Part shown: in pieces, positions 1 to 6,229 of the stretch | Position numbering within the stretch: the first letter of the stretch is position 1 | Layout of the letters: each line of letters starts with the position of its first letter | Origin: Coriobacteriales bacterium | GTDB lineage: Bacteria > Actinomycetota > Coriobacteriia > Coriobacteriales > UBA8131 | Length of the DNA stretch: 10,073 nt | Direction: 5' to 3' | Assembly (NCBI GenBank): GCA_031267175.1 | Contig: JAIRZP010000169.1 | Location: forward strand, 1-10,073 | Program-made: the position numbers and the translations under genes | The notes under the pieces: model-generated | What the model was told of the DNA's origin: nothing | What the model saw: only the letters and a program-made list of their open reading frames with translations | The model's database searches: none

Positions 1-891
1 GATGTCTGCGACCTGCAGGGGAATCCGCCGGGCCTCATCGGCAAACTGTGCCTCAACGGAGCGCGAAGCTCCCGGGAGCCGGAGTCGAGAAAACGGTTGT
101 CTCTTTCTGTCTACCAACAGCGAATGTGCCACGCCTCGGCCTGCCCTGGTGGAAAGCTCTCCACGAAAATTATCATAGCCTGCACTCTGCAAAGGCACCA
201 GTCCGTCGTTGGGTCCCTCGGCCAGCCTGATGAAGAGATAGGCAGCAAAGCTGGATACCTTATCATAAAAGCCATGGAGGCTGCTCGCAAACTGCTGGCT
301 GTATAGAGGCGAGAGGCTCGGCTGCAGGGCATTGCGCTTTCGCATATATGAGGCCGTGAGATATTCGCAGGCACCAGTGAAGTTGGGGTTCTCATCGCCG
401 TGCTTACGAGAGAGGCCGTTTATCACAAAGGCGAGAGGAACAAAGGCCGGCCTCACCCAAGAGAACAGCAGGTCAAGCGAGCGAAAGCCCTGGTGCGGAG
501 TGGCAATGGTTGTGAGCGATGCCAGGGGAAGCTCATCTTCTGGAAGCAGGGTGAGAAGATGGCGCGCATCCAACCCACCCTTGGAATGGGCGATGATATT
601 GATCTTCGTTGCACCGCTCTCAGCCAGTATTTCAGGCAGGCGCTCAAGAAGTTGCACAGCGTTGGTTTCCGGTGTGCCCCAGGCATCGTGTCTGCCAAAG
701 TAGACCTGGGCACCATGTGCACGGAGGGCCTCGGGAATCCTCCCCCACGTTCGCTCCCTCGCTCCGTCACGTACCGCTGCGCCATGCACCAGAAGAAGCG
801 GATACCGCGTGGCACAGCACCGGCTAACCTCAGGTGTCAAAGGCGCCGTGTTTCTTCCCCTGCCATTGTCTGTCGTAGTGCTGCTGTTCAT
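1..891 (-). CDS. Lipase-like alpha/beta hydrolase (3' end beyond window)
   Basis: The minus strand is open without a stop from an ATG at 891 to the left edge (297 residues; the C-terminus lies outside). Visible family features: the LLLVHG strand/oxyanion turn (residues 32-37), a nucleophile elbow AHSKGG with Ser103, the TTIATPHQG segment (127-135) typical of triacylglycerol lipases, a probable catalytic Asp229 in GPNDGLVP, and a probable catalytic His256 in GVAHSLL. The order Ser-Asp-His fits an esterase/lipase of the type that hydrolyses carboxylic ester lipids. No signal peptide is visible; the first ~28 residues are polar, so a cytosolic location is inferred. The start is supported by an in-frame TAA shortly upstream and an extended -10 box 7 nt before the ATG, with no Shine-Dalgarno. 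It is divergent from the 979-1775 pair. The substrate cannot be inferred. Confidence 0.85.
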   Translation of the reverse strand, partial: MNSSTTTDNGRGRNTAPLTPEVSRCCATRYPLLLVHGAAVRDGARERTWGRIPEALRAHGAQVYFGRHDAWGTPETNAVQLLERLPEILAESGATKINIIAHSKGGLDARHLLTLLPEDELPLASLTTIATPHQGFRSLDLLFSWVRPAFVPLAFVINGLSRKHGDENPNFTGACEYLTASYMRKRNALQPSLSPLYSQQFASSLHGFYDKVSSFAAYLFIRLAEGPNDGLVPLQSAGYDNFRGELSTRAGRGVAHSLLVDRKRQPFSRLRLPGASRSVEAQFADEARRIPLQVADI

Positions 892-898
892 GCTTGCT

Positions 899-907
899 AT
901 TATGGCA
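899..907 (-). promoter_or_regulatory. Extended -10 promoter of the lipase gene, probably leaderless
   Basis: Read on the minus strand, TGC-CATAAT is followed by exactly 7 nt (AGCAAGC) and then the ATG at 891. That spacing puts the transcription start at or next to the start codon. There is no purine-rich ribosome site before the ATG. No good -35 hexamer is seen, which is acceptable for a TGn extended -10. Confidence 0.55.
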
Positions 908-962
908 TATCTGCTGCTTGTGGCCTCTTAGCAACGCAACCAACCCTGCCACCAGCGCTCTA

Positions 963-971
963 TGCTAGAAT
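963..971 (+). promoter_or_regulatory. Extended -10 promoter of the 979-1775 pair, probably leaderless
   Basis: TGC-TAGAAT (hexamer at 966-971) is followed by 7 nt (ACCCCTC) and the ATG at 979, so transcription should begin at the start codon itself. No Shine-Dalgarno is present. The arrangement mirrors the divergent lipase promoter at 899-907. Confidence 0.55.
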
Positions 972-978
972 ACCCCTC

Positions 979-1200
979 ATGAACATCGTAGAGCAGAGAT
1001 ATGATTTTCTCGTGGATATGCAAAGCCTTCCGGAGCTTGATGACACCATGTTCGAACGCCTGCTGTATAAGAGCTATCGTCATAAGGGCTGGCTGTGTAA
1101 TTATCTGTTTGGAACGCTTGACATCGACCGATTCAGTCCAAGCCAGCAGTCCATCCTCAGGTGCTGTGCCCGCACATTCTACGGACGCGAGCTTCCATGA
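979..1200 (+). CDS. Small protein of unknown function, coupled to a nucleotidyltransferase
   Basis: A 73-residue, probably soluble protein that I do not recognise. It has an acidic N-terminal half (VEQRYDFLVDMQSLPELDD), a basic aromatic middle (LLYKSYRHKGWLCNYLFG) and a C-terminal stretch with two adjacent cysteines (LRCCARTFYG). No signal peptide, membrane helix or named domain is visible. The frame is open well upstream of 979, but that part lies antisense to the lipase gene and is not expected to be coding; the ATG at 979 sits 7 nt after a good -10 box. Its TGA overlaps the next gene's ATG (ATGA), so translation is likely coupled. Its position before a nucleotidyltransferase-like gene is compatible with an antitoxin or partner role, but nothing in its own sequence proves that. 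Confidence 0.6.
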   Translation: MNIVEQRYDFLVDMQSLPELDDTMFERLLYKSYRHKGWLCNYLFGTLDIDRFSPSQQSILRCCARTFYGRELP

Positions 1201-1775
1201 CCGAGCAGGAATCCAAAAACCTGCTGCTCTCAGCCCTCTCGTCTTTAGACAACAAACTCGCAAAAGCAGGGAGTGACCCTGTTGAGATACGCATCGTAGG
1301 CGGCTTTGCCCTGATTCTCCGTGGTGTCAGAGAAACAGGGTTCACCCAGGACATTGACAGCATGACCAGGGATTTCGACCCGCAGGTCAAGCAGCTGATT
1401 GCGCAGACGGGCAGGGAGCTGGGCCTCAAGCTCGGCTGGCTCAATGCCGACATGGTGCTTGACGATCCAGAGGTCATCTCCATGATTGTCGGTGAGATGA
1501 ACTTCGAGAACTTTGAGAGCTTTGATGATTACCGAGTCCTCCATGTGTCTGTGGCAGACCTGCCTACCTTGCTAAAGCTGAAGATCGTCGCAGCAGGCGA
1601 TACGCTTCTCGTGCGCGATGACATAGAGCATGAACGTCATGCGCGTGACCTGGTTGCCTTGCTTAATGCTCTGGAGATCGACTCTGCCGAGAGTCTCATG
1701 AGTATTGCCCCCTTGTCGGCAGAATATCCGGAGTTACTGAACCTCCTTTTCTCCCAGCATGAGAGGCAGGATTGA
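1197..1775 (+). CDS. DUF6036-like nucleotidyltransferase family protein
   Basis: 192 residues. The N-terminal half shows a minimal nucleotidyltransferase core: a GGFAL motif at residues 35-39 in the context IRIVGGFALILRG, followed by the metal-binding D-x-D at 52-54 (TQDIDSM). A WLNAD motif (81-85) resembles the W-L-N-D signature I associate with DUF6036. The later HVSVADLPTLLKLKIVA and RHARDLVALL segments match the C-terminal helical part of AbiEii/DUF6036-type proteins. Members are thought to transfer a nucleotide to an RNA or protein target, and some act as toxins. The ATG at 1197 overlaps the upstream stop codon and there is no separate ribosome site, so expression probably depends on the 979 gene. 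The exact target is unknown. A shorter start is possible but would remove little. Confidence 0.75.
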   Translation: MTEQESKNLLLSALSSLDNKLAKAGSDPVEIRIVGGFALILRGVRETGFTQDIDSMTRDFDPQVKQLIAQTGRELGLKLGWLNADMVLDDPEVISMIVGEMNFENFESFDDYRVLHVSVADLPTLLKLKIVAAGDTLLVRDDIEHERHARDLVALLNALEIDSAESLMSIAPLSAEYPELLNLLFSQHERQD

Positions 1776-1839
1776 TACCCCAACTTTAGAGGCCTTTCTC
1801 TGTCGTACAACCTCACTCCGTTCGCAGTTTTTATCGCAC

Positions 1840-2778
1840 TCAGATAATCTTCTGGCAAAAATCAGGGTCAAGCGCAACGGCTCGTGGTGCGATGAGCGTT
1901 GAGGGTCCTGTCTGTGAGGAATCAGGCAGAATGGGCAGATCGATCACTGCCTCAGGATGTCGAGCCCTCAACTCCTCAAAACTTCCCCATTCCAAAACAC
2001 GCTGCGGACATGCTTCGATACAGGCTGGCTGCTCGTCGCTGCTCCACAGGTGAATACACATGTCACATTTTGCAGTTATTTCCTTGTCTGCAAGCCATTG
2101 CGGCACATCGTAGGGACACTTATTCATGCAGTTCTGGCAGCCAATACAGAGATCGTCATCATGCTGAACAGTCTCATTCTCTGCAATATACATGGCCCCG
2201 CTATACAAGGCTTCATCAGTGCGGAAACTCCCTTCCTTCCAATTGGGCGTTCCGCCGGTGGAGCCCAGGAGTGCTCTGTTGCCATAGGTATCGACGATGC
2301 GGGTGATTTCTTCAGCAATAGTGTCGAGCGCTTCTTCCCAGCTGATGCGCTGCCATTCATCCAGTCCACGGAGATGACCTTGCGAATTCTCTCCGCCTCC
2401 AGGCTTCCAGCTCTTGCGTTTCATAGGGTACTTCAGACGCGTAGGGCCGTACAGATCCATCCTTCTTGAGCGGCCACGGGCACAGGCCTTACGCAACATA
2501 TTGCCGGGAGAGTCCTCATGGGTATCGTCTGATTTGAGACGCATGACGATTCCGTCAACAACATAGGCCTTCAAAAGACATTTGCCTCCACAGTGCGACC
2601 AGCAGGCCGCCGAAATCCATTCTCCCTCGGTGATTGGGTCGGTCTCGGTCGTAGTTTGCATGTTTGTGTTACTACATCCTTGCAGAGCGAGCGACGCAGC
2701 TACCAGAGCACTACCCTGGATGAACGCTCGCCGACTTAAGCCTGTTTTCTTAACGTCTTCCTGCACAACACCAGCCAT
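1840..2778 (-). pseudogene. In-frame DmsA-DmsB chimera (remnant of a DMSO-reductase-type operon)
   Basis: The 312-residue frame begins as a molybdopterin oxidoreductase catalytic subunit: a twin-arginine signal SRRAFI (15-20), hydrophobic segment and possible lipobox LQGC (32-35), iron-sulfur cysteines C59, C63, C67 and C99, then GPTRLKYPMKR and the WQRISWEEALD box (142-152). Around residues 175-192 it changes to the C-terminal half of a DmsB-type electron-transfer subunit, with clusters C211-x2-C214-x2-C217-x3-C221 and C238-x2-C241-x11-C253-x3-C257. A catalytic DmsA is about 800 residues, so most of the Mo-cofactor domain, the dmsA/dmsB boundary and DmsB's first clusters are missing. No dmsC follows. 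The ATG at 2778 has a strong AAAGGAGGAGA ribosome site and an upstream promoter, so a protein may still be made and exported by Tat, but it cannot be a normal reductase. Confidence 0.8.
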
Positions 2779-2826
2779 ATTTGCTCTCCTCCTTTGATTT
2801 TTCCATGTATTGATACTTCTCTGGAC

Positions 2827-2839
2827 TGAGATAATCTCA
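2827..2839. promoter_or_regulatory. 13-bp perfect palindrome at the start site of the dms remnant (candidate operator)
   Basis: TGAGATAATCTCA is a perfect palindrome about a central A. It begins at the last base of the minus-strand -10 box (2839-2844) and covers the expected transcription start, the classical position for a repressor site. It leaves about 50 nt of leader before the Shine-Dalgarno and ATG at 2778. The cognate regulator is not in the window. Confidence 0.4.
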
Positions 2840-2868
2840 TTCTAGCAACCGAGAAATGCACGGTTCAA
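2839..2868 (-). promoter_or_regulatory. Promoter of the dms remnant
   Basis: On the minus strand: -35 TTGAAC (2868-2863), an 18-bp spacer, and an extended -10 TGC-TAGAAT (hexamer 2844-2839). This is the same extended -10 as upstream of 979. The downstream leader carries the palindrome 2827-2839 and a strong ribosome site. Confidence 0.55.
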
Positions 2869-3017
2869 TTTTTATAGGCTTAACATTTGGTAATGATGAT
2901 TAACAGCGTACTTCAATTCAGCCCTCTCGTCTCTGGATTTAATCGCTGCCTCTCAAAGGATTCTGCTATTCCGGTGAGAACAGATTGAACAAGCTCAAAA
3001 AAATCTGCACTCGCCGC

Positions 3018-3046
3018 TTGACCTGTGGCAAATGTGGTACTATGGG
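3018..3046 (+). promoter_or_regulatory. Promoter of the DUF6110/ATPase operon
   Basis: -35 TTGACC (3018-3023), a 17-bp spacer and a weak -10 TATGGG (3041-3046). The expected start falls near 3053, inside the adjoining palindrome. A good -35 with a weak -10 fits a regulated promoter. Confidence 0.45.
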
Positions 3047-3063
3047 TACCAGTTAACTGATAC
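3046..3063. promoter_or_regulatory. 18-bp palindrome overlapping +1 of the metal operon (candidate operator)
   Basis: GTACCAGTTAACTGATAC pairs at 8 of 9 positions and contains the perfect 10-mer CAGTTAACTG. It directly abuts the -10 box and covers the predicted start, as expected for a dimeric metal-responsive repressor such as an ArsR-, DtxR- or CsoR-type protein. The regulator family is a guess; no regulator gene is in the window. Confidence 0.45.
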
Positions 3064-3164
3064 TAACTTTCGGAGTGCTGGATGCAGCTGCGCCAGGAAG
3101 CGGTATCAGACCACGGTGTAAGCAATTCGGGCATCAAAAAACAGAAAAAGACAGGAGGCTCATT

Positions 3165-3464
3165 GTGAAGCAGAACGCGAGAAACGGACTTTTGGTAGGA
3201 GCAGGATTCTTGATTGGCACGCTTGGCATCAAGGCCCTCACCAGCAAGCCAGCCAAACAGCTCTATGTGCAGGGTGTTGCCAAAGGCCTGCAGGCAAAGA
3301 CCTGTTACGAGGAGATCGTAGAAGAGGCCAAGGCGCAGGTTGATGACATCGTCTCCGAGGCCAGCTATCTCAACTCCACAAGGGTCGGGGCAGACGGATG
3401 CGGCGCTTCCGACAAGGCATCAAACAAGGTATCCGACAAGATTGACGAAAAGCCAGCCGAGTAA
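3165..3464 (+). CDS. DUF6110-like small membrane-associated protein
   Basis: 99 residues from a GTG at 3165, chosen because AGGAGG lies 6 nt upstream (3153-3158) and the N-terminus (MKQNARNGLLVGAGFLIGTLGIKALTS) then matches what I recall of DUF6110 proteins. Residues 8-25 form one Gly-rich hydrophobic helix. A conserved-looking stretch KQLYVQGVAKGLQAK (31-45) follows, then an acidic amphipathic helix (48-68) and a variable polar tail with two close cysteines separated only in spacing from the helix (C47, C79). DUF6110 genes commonly sit next to HMA2-domain P-type ATPases, as here (the ATPase begins 71 nt downstream), so a role as accessory or regulator of metal transport is inferred. Biochemical function is unknown. 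Confidence 0.7.
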   Translation: MKQNARNGLLVGAGFLIGTLGIKALTSKPAKQLYVQGVAKGLQAKTCYEEIVEEAKAQVDDIVSEASYLNSTRVGADGCGASDKASNKVSDKIDEKPAE

Positions 3465-3470
3465 CACCCT

Positions 3471-3533
3471 ATGAACTTCAGGACAAAAAACGAGGCTTCC
3501 GGCAGCCGAGCACTGTCCGGCTTACGGCGGTAG
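3471..3533 (+). pseudogene. Degenerate duplicate of the ATPase start (20-codon open frame)
   Basis: The first 32 nt (3471-3502) match the true ATPase start (3536-3567) at 26 of 32 positions, offset by 65 nt. The duplicate begins ATGAACTTCAGGA, the real gene ATGGACTTCAGGA. It encodes MNFRTKNEASG, against MDFRIANEVPG in the real protein, and stops at TAG 3531-3533, two bases before the ATPase ATG. It lies 6 nt after the DUF6110 stop and has no clear ribosome site. It could be inert debris of a partial duplication or a short upstream reading frame that couples translation to the ATPase. Confidence 0.55.
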
Positions 3534-3535
3534 GC

Positions 3536-5749
3536 ATGGACTTCAGGATAGCAAACGAGGTTCCCGGTCGTGTCCGGGTGCTGCTTGCCGGGCGTATTCC
3601 GAGCGAGGACGTGGACGCCTTCTATAAGGTACTGTACGAATGCCCTCTTACTGCCAAGGCATCGGTCTATCCCCGCATCGGCAGTCTTGCAATCTCGTAT
3701 GCCGGGGGAGAAGGCCATCGTGAGGCGGTGCTCGCCTACCTCGCAGCCCTGGACACGGCGGCAATCGACAAGGCCCGGGCAAGCTACACGCTCTCACTCG
3801 CTCCCAAGGCCCAGAACCTTCTCATGGATATTGCGGTATTGGCCGGCTCTTATGTTGCTCGCCGCTGGTTTGTGCCCTGGCCCGTGCGCGCAGCGCTTAC
3901 GCTCTGGCAGTTCAGACGCTTTCTGTCCAGCGGCCTCAGGTCTCTGGCAGAGTCCAGGCTCGATGTGTCGGTGCTCGACGCGTCGGCCGTTGCCGCCTCT
4001 CTCTTGCAGGGCGATGTTACCACGGCAGGGCAGACCATGTTCCTGCTCGATCTGGGTGGCACGTTTGAGACCTACACCAAGCGCCGGTCAGAGAACGAGT
4101 TCATCAACTCCCTGCTTGAGATTCCCGAGTATGTGCAAAAGCTCGTATCCGCACCCACCTCCACCTCCACCCCTGCGCTCACACCCGCAACCAGCAAAGA
4201 AGCCGTGCCAGCCAATGAAGCCGCACCCGCCGGAAGCAGTACACTCGCACTCAGCTCTGCCTCCCCCTCTACGGAAGAACTCACGGTTCTGGCAACGGAT
4301 CTGGCCGTTGGCGACAGGGTCGTGGTGCGCACCGGCATGCCTATCTGTATCGACGGTACCATCGAGCGCGGCACGGCCATGGTCAATCAGGCTGCACTCA
4401 CCGGTGAGTCGGTGGCAATCGAGCGGCTTGCCGGTGACGATGTGTTCGCGGGTACGACCGTGGAAGACGGCGAGATCGTTATCCGCGTGCGGCACAGCGC
4501 CCAGGAAACAAAGCTCCGTTCGATAGTCTCGCTGGTCAAGCATTTTGATGACTCAAAATCCGAGAGCCAGTCGCGCATGGGAGCAATGGCAAACAAACTC
4601 GTCCCCTGGAACTTTCTCCTGGCTGGCGTCGTGGGCTTGGTAACGCGGAGCGTCACGAAGGCCAGTGCCGCGCTCATGGTTGATTATTCGTGCGCCCTCA
4701 AGCTCACGGGGTCGATTGCGGTGCTGTCCGCGATGAACCAAAGCGCTCAGCTCGGTTTTACCGTTAAGGGCTCAAAGTATTTTGATGAATTTGCCAAGGC
4801 GGACACGCTGGTGTTTGACAAGACGGGCACCCTCACCAATGCTGTTCCGGAGGTGGCAGGGATTATTGCTCTGGAAGGCTGGGATGAGCGCGAGGTCCTC
4901 AGACTTGCGGCCTGCCTGGAGGAGCATTTTCCTCATCCGGTTGCGCGAGCGGTCATACGTGCGGCTGCTCAGCGCCATATCACCCACCGCGAACGCCATG
5001 CAGAAGTAGGGTACATCGTCGCCCACGGCATCGTCTCCTCCATCGAGGGCAAGCGCGTGGTGATTGGCTCGGAGCATTTTATCGTCGAGGACGAGAAGAT
5101 AGAGGTGCCCCGTTGGGCCCGGCAGAAGATAGCCCAGATAACGGACGGCCACAGTCTCCTGTTCCTTGGTGTTAACGGCGAGCTTGTTGGGGTGTTGGCC
5201 ATTGAGGATCCCATCAAAAGCCACGCGGCAGCACACATTCAACAACTCCGGGAGCTCGGCTTTAAGCGCGTGGTCATGCTCACCGGAGACACCAAACGCA
5301 GTGCGAGCAAGATAGCCGAGCAGGCGGGAGTGGACGAATACCAGGCCGATCTGTTGCCCGAGGACAAGCAGGCCTACCTGCGGGAGCTCAAAGCCCAGGG
5401 CTGCAGGGTCGTCATGGTGGGAGACGGCATCAACGATTCCCCGGCGCTTTCGCTTGCAGACGTGGGCGTGGCAATGGGGCAGGGCACGGCGGTGGCCAAA
5501 GAGGTTGCCGATATCACACTCATGGGAGGCGACCTGGGTGCGCTCGTAACCATGCGCAGGCTGAGCGTGGCACTCATGCAGCGTCTGGATACCGCCTATC
5601 GTGGCGTGATGGGCTTTAACTCCTTGTTGCTGGCCCTCGGTATCACCGGCATCATAACGCCCACGGCCTCTTCGCTGCTGCACAATGGTTCAACCATAGG
5701 CTTCAGTCTGGCAAGCTCACGGGCCTACCTGCTCGATGAGGATCAGTAA
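3536..5749 (+). CDS. Heavy-metal P1B-like P-type ATPase with N-terminal HMA2 domain
   Basis: 737 residues. An N-terminal HMA2-like domain (about 1-75, EVPGRVRVLL) lacks a CxxC metal site. Membrane helices are expected around 85-170, 360-405 and 690-725. Catalytic motifs are all present: TGES 289-292 (actuator), DKTGT with phosphorylated Asp428, HP 467-468, TGD 583-585 and GDGIND 629-634. It should couple ATP hydrolysis to metal export across the cytoplasmic membrane. In place of the usual CPC, SPC or CPH triad of the metal-site helix there is SCA (385-387, in DYSCALKL), so the ion cannot be named. Before the actuator (about 203-247) lies a Ser/Thr/Pro/Ala-rich linker that looks disordered. 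The ATG at 3536 follows a modest GGCGGTAGG. It forms an operon with the DUF6110-like gene, and the helices are intact. Confidence 0.9.
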   Translation: MDFRIANEVPGRVRVLLAGRIPSEDVDAFYKVLYECPLTAKASVYPRIGSLAISYAGGEGHREAVLAYLAALDTAAIDKARASYTLSLAPKAQNLLMDIAVLAGSYVARRWFVPWPVRAALTLWQFRRFLSSGLRSLAESRLDVSVLDASAVAASLLQGDVTTAGQTMFLLDLGGTFETYTKRRSENEFINSLLEIPEYVQKLVSAPTSTSTPALTPATSKEAVPANEAAPAGSSTLALSSASPSTEELTVLATDLAVGDRVVVRTGMPICIDGTIERGTAMVNQAALTGESVAIERLAGDDVFAGTTVEDGEIVIRVRHSAQETKLRSIVSLVKHFDDSKSESQSRMGAMANKLVPWNFLLAGVVGLVTRSVTKASAALMVDYSCALKLTGSIAVLSAMNQSAQLGFTVKGSKYFDEFAKADTLVFDKTGTLTNAVPEVAGIIALEGWDEREVLRLAACLEEHFPHPVARAVIRAAAQRHITHRERHAEVGYIVAHGIVSSIEGKRVVIGSEHFIVEDEKIEVPRWARQKIAQITDGHSLLFLGVNGELVGVLAIEDPIKSHAAAHIQQLRELGFKRVVMLTGDTKRSASKIAEQAGVDEYQADLLPEDKQAYLRELKAQGCRVVMVGDGINDSPALSLADVGVAMGQGTAVAKEVADITLMGGDLGALVTMRRLSVALMQRLDTAYRGVMGFNSLLLALGITGIITPTASSLLHNGSTIGFSLASSRAYLLDEDQ

Positions 5750-5887
5750 GCTCCCTGTAAACGGAAGGTGTCTATCAGACAGATGGCACACGCAAGCTAA
5801 CGTCATACCCTTGGCTGTGGTACCATTCCAACAGCTGTGAAAACGTGTGTATCGCTTCTCGCTTGCCCAAAAGAGAGGATGGCCCCT

Positions 5888-6229
5888 ATGCAACCCGTGG
5901 AAAGTATCAGCATCAAGGAGCTTACTGAGATGTCGGCCAAGATGTCCGAGCCTCTTGTGAAGGCTGTTGTCGATGTTGCACGCCGATCTCTCGTTGTCGA
6001 CGCTGGCCTGCATGCAGATGAGGAGTTCTTTTTGCTCGAAGAAGGCTCTAAACAACAGGATTTGTGGGGCATCAATCTTTGGCCGGAGAACTTTGGCACC
6101 GATGACTTCGTGGAATTCGACTCTATGATAAACATACGCCCAGCGCAGGGAAACCGCTCGCGGGGAGTCGACGACCCAGAGGCCAGGATGACTGTCCAAG
6201 AGATCGTTGCGGAGAAGGTCCATGGCTGA
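5888..6229 (+). CDS. DUF5674 family protein
   Basis: 113 residues, soluble. The C-terminal half carries the strongly conserved block I associate with DUF5674: DLWGINLWPE (58-67), then INIRPAQGNRSRGVDDP (81-97), followed by a short helix containing EIVAEKV. The middle segment (VVDAGLHADEEFFLLEEGSKQ) is also typical. The invariant polar residues (Asn, Arg, Ser, Asp) suggest a binding or catalytic surface, but no activity is known to me. The start at 5888 is preferred over the ATG at 5879 because GAGAGG (5873-5878) lies 9 nt upstream of 5888, whereas it would touch the earlier ATG. The next gene starts inside its last codons (8-nt overlap), which implies co-translation. The intergenic 5750-5887 shows no clear terminator, so read-through from the ATPase is possible. 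Confidence 0.8.
   Translation: MQPVESISIKELTEMSAKMSEPLVKAVVDVARRSLVVDAGLHADEEFFLLEEGSKQQDLWGINLWPENFGTDDFVEFDSMINIRPAQGNRSRGVDDPEARMTVQEIVAEKVHG

Larger units (their letters stand above)
2779..3164. other. Divergent intergenic region between the dms remnant and the metal ATPase operon
   Basis: A 386-bp gene-free stretch that is AT-richer than its surroundings. The left part holds the minus-strand promoter, palindrome and ribosome site of the dms remnant. Around 2870-3010 there is AT-rich sequence in which I see no gene. The right part holds the plus-strand promoter (3018-3046), an 18-bp palindrome (3046-3063) and a leader of about 110 nt ending in AGGAGG before the GTG at 3165. An ATG at 3075 is in frame with that gene but has no ribosome site, and the extra residues do not look like the family N-terminus. 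Confidence 0.6.

Noticed and set aside
400..978. Plus-strand open frame continuing upstream of the 73-aa gene
   Set aside because: It is antisense to a lipase frame with clear catalytic motifs, has no ribosome site and ends in a promoter-like sequence before ATG 979.
1776..1839. Possible bidirectional terminator between the convergent genes
   Set aside because: Only AGAG...CTCT-type short pairing near GGCCT; no stable stem with a T-run on either strand.
4772..5683. A 303-codon minus-strand open frame
   Set aside because: It lies opposite the P-type ATPase catalytic domains and reads as His/Gly-rich low-information sequence typical of antisense GC-rich frames.
5769..5781. TGTCT-ATC-AGACA hairpin after the ATPase
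   Set aside because: A 5-bp stem with no T-run; too weak to call a terminator.
5717..6223. Minus-strand 168-codon frame
   Set aside because: It is antisense to DUF5674 and the ATPase end, whose plus-strand proteins have recognisable conserved motifs.
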